Assembly: GCA_005281725.1 (NCBI GenBank)
Contig: SSBO01000018.1
Span: forward strand, 1 to 56,435
From: Wuchereria bancrofti
Taxonomy: Eukaryota > Nematoda > Chromadorea > Rhabditida > Onchocercidae
Direction of reading: 5' to 3'
DNA length: 56,435 nucleotides
Every line of letters starts with the position of its first letter. Within the stretch, counting starts at the first letter, position 1. This document shows positions 50,577 through 56,435 of the stretch, in pieces. The notes beneath the pieces were generated by a model. The model did not search any database. It was not told the DNA's origin and worked only from the letters and a program-made list of their open reading frames with translations. The position numbers were made by a program, and so were the translations under genes.

Positions 50577-53500
50577 TGCGGAGAATGATTGAATTAGGAT
50601 GGCGTCTAATCAAGTTTCTTCGATTTAAGTTATCCGAATATTGCCATTCCATTATCTGGTCGTATCTGTTGATTGTTTTCCTAAGAAACTGTCGAAGTTT
50701 TATTACGGACCACTGGTCATCTTCCTTTTGTTGATAAACCTGGTTCAGTATCCAATTCGATAATTTGGATTTTATTATAGTTTCAATGGTCGGTTGCTCT
50801 ACTTTGTTTTTGCCGATTGCTTCTAACTGCCTTAACACTCTTTCCATTTCTTCGACTATTGTTTTCCAATTTCGGTTGTTTCGTTTTGTAGATATGAGCT
50901 CATTGTACAGTAATTTTCTTATGGTGGAAACACGACCAAATAATTCTCTTATAATTTCATAATTTTCAGGTGCCTTATCATAGCCTCTTACTAACTGTAG
51001 GACGCTTCCTTTTAGACAATAAACTAAATAATTTAACTTTTGTGTATGGGATATGTTTTGAGAGTTTACGGAGGCTTTGAAACTACTCCAAAACTCTCTC
51101 CATGTTTTACGATCACCACTGAACGCTGGTAACGATAGCTGAGGTAAATTTACTACTGGACGACATTCAGTTAGACTGTGTTCCTTATTTCGTGTCAAGC
51201 GTTTAAGAGCTAACTCGGTATCGTCCTTATACATTGATAAGGTTATAATAGTATCCGTACCTATGTTGATTAAATTTAAAATACCTCTATCATCAGTTGC
51301 CATTTCTTCATATTTCTCTTCTTCTTTCTTCTTCTTCTACGATATTTTGAATGTGTTCCAACCACTTGCCGTTAATTTTTTCAAGAGTACCGACGTACTT
51401 TTCGCATCAATTCTTCCTTGATGATTCTTGCTTTCGTTTCGTATTGCTGGCACAATACTTCTATTGTCTTCTATGGTCTTCTATGGTCTAACGGAGTTAG
51501 ATGTATTTGTCATATTTCATCGAGGAGTTCCTCGAGATTTTCTTTTACCGACTTCGCTCTTACAATTATGCTGGCAGACATACTTCACTTCGTGCACCAA
51601 AAAACTTTGTCGTGGAATGTATTAATTGCCTGATATTTTATTTTGCCTCAAACTTGGATAATTAAGCCAACAAATCAACATTATAACAACGCGCAACGAA
51701 TAGATATAATATAATTATAAAACACTAAAATATTATCAAAAAAAAAATCCAAAAACGTAGAATGAATGGTAGTGGGGATGGTTGGTTAGTTTATATGCAG
51801 AACTAAACTGACAACCGGGTATTCGGCGGAGAACATTTGATTGATGTAAAACAAAGATTGCTAACAAAGAAAAGAAGTAATTGGCATAATGGCTTAAAGA
51901 TCTAGACATAGATTAATTACAAATGCGAAATTATTCGGTGATTGACATCTGGCAATAAAATATTAGGATTTGAATGTAATTTAAATGTGTCGTTTTCACG
52001 ACAATTTATGATAATTTTAAAAGAAATTTTTGATTTAAATTTTACAGATGATATAATATATGCATTTTGAATTTTTCTTAGATACGATTTTAATTTTTAT
52101 GAATTGTGAATTTGAAGGCTAGAAATTAACATGTCGAATATATATCATTTGCTAGGATAAAAAAAAAAAATCAAAATTTTCTTTTTTTTTGTATGAAATA
52201 TATGAGTTTGTTCTTATAATTCGATTGTGTGATTGTGATATATTTAAATTAAATTTTGTATTAAATAAAGTTACTATCAAAATAATAAATAAATTAGTCA
52301 TCTGTGTCGGATATCATCTTACCAGTGAAAGCTTTAGCGGATGGATAACTAGCTGAGTTCATCTAATGTGTAAAATGATGTAATACTTTCAATACAAAAC
52401 GCGGCAAAAGAAAAAAGAAACAATAAAAGCAATGTATGTAAAAGTGTTCCATAGCAACCTGTATATCTTATTGATTATTTATCGATTATTAATATCCCAG
52501 TGAATACTAATGAAATTAATCCTGATGACAGATTAGACTTGCATAGATATTGGCGAAAGTACTAATTTTCTGTCCTTCATAGCAAAATATATTATCATCA
52601 GCATTCCGGATAACTATTTCCTCATGATGAGTGATAAAGCGATGTTCCGCGTCAAGTTTCGGCAAAAGTGAAGTTATTAATTTGAACAGAGCAAAGAAAA
52701 CAGAGACTGCTCACACTCTACAAAACTTCGCAATTCAGTTACTATAAAAACCAATTTTCACTTTATGAAAAGGAATATGGAATACTGTCTGCAAGGAATA
52801 CATTCTTTTTTCATTGTTTGCCAGTTACAATTTACGCAACGCATGCTGCAGCATGCAGTAATTTATTGATCACTTGTAATTATTTCATATCAACATGTTA
52901 CTCACCACATCACTCAAAACTTTTCCGGTTTTTAAACCAGTGCTGTTGATATTACCTTAGTTAAAGCAATAACGTCAAATCCATCACTTTCGAGCATCGA
53001 TATCACGTAATGATACATAAACGGTTATACTGACTGAACGTAACACAGCACGTATCTTTAAACAATAAAGAAAAATGAATTTTTCGATGGAAAAGTTAAA
53101 GCACTTATGATTTATGTCAGGCCAAAGACAATTTAACAACATTAACCATTATGTGGTAGTAATTATCAATGCATTTTCGATATCTTCTCCTCTGCAATCG
53201 AAATCTTCCATTTTAAAAAGATTGCTAAATGTTAAAGGGTTTCAATGACACACTTCTGTGTATTCACTATATTGCACACTATTTTTCGGCCAGTAATAAC
53301 TTCCCGTAATCGTTTTAATTGTTCTGGAAGTTTCCTGCTTTTTTCCGATGGAAAGTCTTTTCTGTTTGCGTTCTTCCAAGATTTATTTTGCAAACGAGAT
53401 TACATCACATTACATGTTTCACAGCAACACTGCTCAAGCAAGGCCCTAGTAAATTTGTAGTCAAGGGAACTGGTAATCAACTGAGGCAAAATTGTTTAAC

Positions 53501-53588
53501 TTCAAAACGTAACCATAAATTGTGCAGAAATTAAATCGGTGGAATGAATGATAACTAAAGCAATTAGGAACGATAAATCCTGAAAAAA

Positions 53589-53837
53589 TTATAGACCATC
53601 AACAATTACGGTGATATTTGTGCGTTTGCTCATCATCAAATGAGCCTTTTCAAGGACATAAAATTGTGATGGATGTACAAGAAAAAAAGAGGAAATCCTC
53701 GGAAGAAATTTCAAGAATAAAAGAGAAGCAAAAAAATGAATCATAACAGTAATGACGATAGAAGTGAGAAGTTTATATTTTTGGGAAAAGAGAACGATAT
53801 CAGCCCTTCTCTCAAATCGGAGTGGAAGAACGTCCAT
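53589..53837 (-). CDS. Low-confidence hydrophobic open frame
   Basis: An 82-codon frame begins MDVLPLRFERRADIV and has a strongly hydrophobic centre (LTSIVITVMIHFFASLLFLK). It could be a single-pass membrane peptide, or a chance frame. I see no splice acceptor before the ATG and no homologue I recognise. Confidence 0.2.
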   Translation of the reverse strand: MDVLPLRFERRADIVLFSQKYKLLTSIVITVMIHFFASLLFLKFLPRISSFFLVHPSQFYVLEKAHLMMSKRTNITVIVDGL

Positions 53838-54231
53838 GCGGGAAAAGCAAAAAAGGAAGGAAAGAAGAAAGATTTTGTCATTGAAATAAATACATCAATG
53901 TTCATATCATACTGATATAAAATAAAATGACATTAAAAATGAGACACAGTAACTATACCCAGCAGTATTAGCAGTTAGAAGTTAGAATAGTACAAATGTT
54001 AATGATGGAGGTAGATGTAATAATTTTAACGAATGGCGATCGTGGTAGTAGTGAAAAGTGTAGAATTATGAAAAGAGCTGCTAAATGGTAATCCCTCCAT
54101 ATGAAGACGAAGTAAGCAGGAATCAGGAAATAAACTCCCCTAAAAATTCCTTATTTCTTCATTTTTTCTTAGTTTGTTGGCTGTTCAACAACGGCCATTT
54201 TATGAGTTTCCCCAGAGGTATTATTACTTAC

Positions 54232-54327
54232 TAGTCGACGATGATGGCGAAAAAGACTTCTACATTTGTTCGACTCTCCTAATGATAATATGTCCCATAA
54301 GCTTTCAGTCGTTTGTAATTTTTGCAT
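54232..54327 (-). CDS. Candidate first coding exon
   Basis: The 32-codon exon runs from ATG 54327 to a perfect GTAAGT donor at 54231, phase 0. It begins MQKLQTTESLWDILSLGESN and ends CRSLFRHHRRL. The composition is protein-like, but no next exon was found and the family is unknown. If unspliced, the frame runs on 16 codons to a stop. Confidence 0.3.
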
Positions 54328-56189
54328 TCAAATGAAGTGTTCATGTCAGATTTGGGGATGGAAATTGAAATTATAGAAGAGGGAGAAAGGAATTTTTATT
54401 CAGTGGGAGAAACTTTTTCTAGATTTTTTAGTGGAATGAAATATTAGCATAATAAGCGTATTTTTTTAGAAAAAATAGAATCAAATTTTCTACACGTTTT
54501 TGAGAAAGCAATGGGATCTAGTAAGCAGAGGTTGTTCTAGGCAAAATGCTATTAGCAAATGCTATTCTTGCAAGAAGTAAATGTATGTTTATATCTGTAA
54601 AATTTAGGATGGCAAGAAACAATTCAGTTTAAAACTTTCAAAGTAAACATAATGTAAACTAAGCTTTGAGTGAAACAGATAACAAAAAAAATGACAATGT
54701 CTTCTCATTTACTTAACTTTCAATGTCATAAAAAAAGCTACTGAATAGATATATCAGTCGTCTTGTGATGATAGTGTGAATGTCTCTATTAAATTAAATC
54801 AATATGAAAGACACTGATTTGATCTGAAATAATGATTACTATCATCAACTGAATGATGTCTTTTGTGCAATATTCCTCGGTGGTACAAGAAAAAAGTTCC
54901 AAATGATTGTATTTACATCTAAATTAATTAATTATTTATATTTATAATAGATTGTATAAATCCAATTTTTCGAAAATTTAAAATTTTAAAAATCAAAATG
55001 AGCTAAAATCACAATGGGGAAGAGGGAAGATTGACGTAGCACTCATCACAATGACCTTATTTATCACTCACAGTCCTTTTGTTCAATTTTTATTGGAAAC
55101 CGCGATGCTGCCTTTTTCTTCATATTGCTTGAACATCCTAATTATTCATTTTGGAAATAAACAGCTAGTTCACTATCAAATTATATGCAGAATAAATAAC
55201 ATTTGGAGAATTATTTCGAGATGAATTTCATTGAATATTATTTTATATGAAAGTAATTGAAATTCATTTGCTTGAAATTTAACCGTGAATTCAGCATGAT
55301 TTTATTGCGCGGTCAATCTTATCGAAGTTGCAATTAATAATTTGAAAGCTAAGATGCTGATAAGCTGCGGTCAGTATACGAGTATTTTATTATTTCATTC
55401 AAATAGAATTGCTGTCTAACCGATTTCTCAATTAGATTTTAAGTAGTTAAAGTTTCATTTAATTCAACAAGTGACTTTAACAATAGGTCGTAGAAACCAT
55501 CAGCAGGAACTAGTATCTCATTTTAGAATCCTTGTAATGCTGAAGATTTATTCTGCAAGTGTAGAACAAGTTGCAGTTTTTGCATTTCATATCAACGGAA
55601 AGCGAAAAGTATCATAATTTTATTGTTCAGCGGTATTAAGAAATGAAGGTAATTGAAAATTGTAAAATCACCCATTAAAGATCGGTTAGTATTTCCAGAT
55701 CCTGGTAGATTTCCGGGTATTTCGCTACTTAAAACACGGTAGTTCACATTTAATCAGTGCCACTATGTAAAGGTTAAGCCACACGGATTCAAATTATATT
55801 CATGTAATTTTGTTGCTTTAATTAGCTTGCATTCTGCATAAAGTCATGATAACGTTAATTTAAGCTGCGCACTGCTAAGAAAATTTGCAATATCACAACT
55901 GCAGATCCTCTTATCACAAAAACTTAAAAAAAAATAACATAGAGTTAATACGCACCTTTATGGCAATATCAAAGCTTTACACCCGTAAGAACTGAACTTA
56001 TGTTACCAATAAAAGAACCTTAAGAGAAATTAGAAAAACAAATATATGTCTAAAAGACTTAAAAGATGACAAAAAGTAAAAGAAACTAAAAGTGAATAAT
56101 AAATCAAAATATTAGTGAAACAAAATAAAAGAAAATAAAAGAAATAATAACAAATAGAAATTATTAATCCAAAAAAGAAATATTGGTAT

Positions 56190-56435
56190 TAACCTTTCGT
56201 ACAAGTACCACTTCTTGCAGCAAAAAAAAACGATGGCCTAACTTTCCGAACAATTCTTTCTGGTTTTCTGGTACTATTTTGATGCCACATTCCATTCCAT
56301 CTCAAGTTTTATTTCATCTGCTGGATGCACATCCAGAACACTAATAGAAACTCCCAGCAGGACATTACCACATGTATCCAAAGATAAAGTGGAAAAATTC
56401 CATTTGATCCAAAAGGACGCTGACTCTAAAACATT
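56190..56435 (-). pseudogene. Coding fragment entering from the right edge
   Basis: From the window end, 53 codons are open (includes ASFWIKWNFSTLSLDTCG and VLDVHPADEIKLEME) before a TAG at 56276-56274. A second frame directly continues with GIKIVPENQKELFGKLGHRF. Richer base content and two adjoining open frames suggest one coding exon with a frameshift, or two exons. I do not recognise the family, and the rest lies outside the window. Confidence 0.3.

Larger units (their letters stand above)
51810..56435. other. Mostly non-coding right flank
   Basis: AT-rich with no recognised gene family. Candidate exons are listed separately at 53589, 54232 and the right edge. Other open frames (for example near 53245-53534) are short, overlap one another in different frames and are probably chance. 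Confidence 0.5.

Overview
The window reads as nuclear DNA from a nematode, most likely a filarial (onchocercid) worm. It is very AT-rich. Its genes are cut into many small exons with short introns and compact TTTTCAG/TTTTAG-like acceptors. The one complete gene is a RABGAP1-type RabGAP, and BEL/Pao LTR elements are present. The species is an inference; nothing in the sequence names it.

Layout. (1) 1-5.72 kb: the 3' part of a decayed BEL/Pao retrotransposon with gag, zinc knuckles, aspartic protease, RT, RNase H and integrase, ending in its 3' LTR. (2) 5.7-12.3 kb: AT-rich non-coding DNA. (3) 12.33-14.83 kb: a survivin/BIR-1-like gene that keeps its introns but carries an in-frame TGA, a lost zinc ligand and a probable frameshift, so a pseudogene. 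(4) 14.8-17.2 kb: intergenic, with a CA/TG-rich alternating purine-pyrimidine stretch. (5) 17.23-17.44 kb: a mosaic of fragments copied from the downstream gene, with a 40-bp perfect palindrome. (6) 17.47-30.16 kb: an intact RABGAP1/TBC-11-like gene of 23 recognisable exons (PTB, middle domain, TBC, coiled coil) whose reading frame joins at every boundary. (7) 35.1-41.1 kb, minus strand: an unrecognised multi-exon gene with six phase-consistent 3' exons. (8) 42.4-42.9 kb: a candidate small membrane protein and an antisense first exon. (9) 45.06-48.63 kb: a pappalysin (PAPP-A-type, M43B) metalloprotease pseudogene with LamG-like, LNR and HExxH parts, interrupted by a Pao-type LTR. (10) 49.85-51.8 kb, minus strand: a truncated second BEL/Pao element. 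(11) 51.8-56.4 kb: mostly non-coding, with a few candidate exons.

Assembly. The window has nine N tracts. At every one, the sequence just before the Ns is repeated just after them (156-165 bp in five cases, 1.1-1.5 kb in four). These are unmerged contig overlaps, not biological tandem duplications. They falsely double exons of the BIR pseudogene, the RabGAP gene and the minus-strand gene. One pair differs by a clean 43-bp indel, which suggests two haplotypes.

There is no operon-like or pathway grouping. The main themes are one conserved trafficking regulator, two recognisable dead genes (a chromosome-passenger-type BIR protein and a pappalysin), retroelement remnants, and assembly artefacts that mimic duplication.
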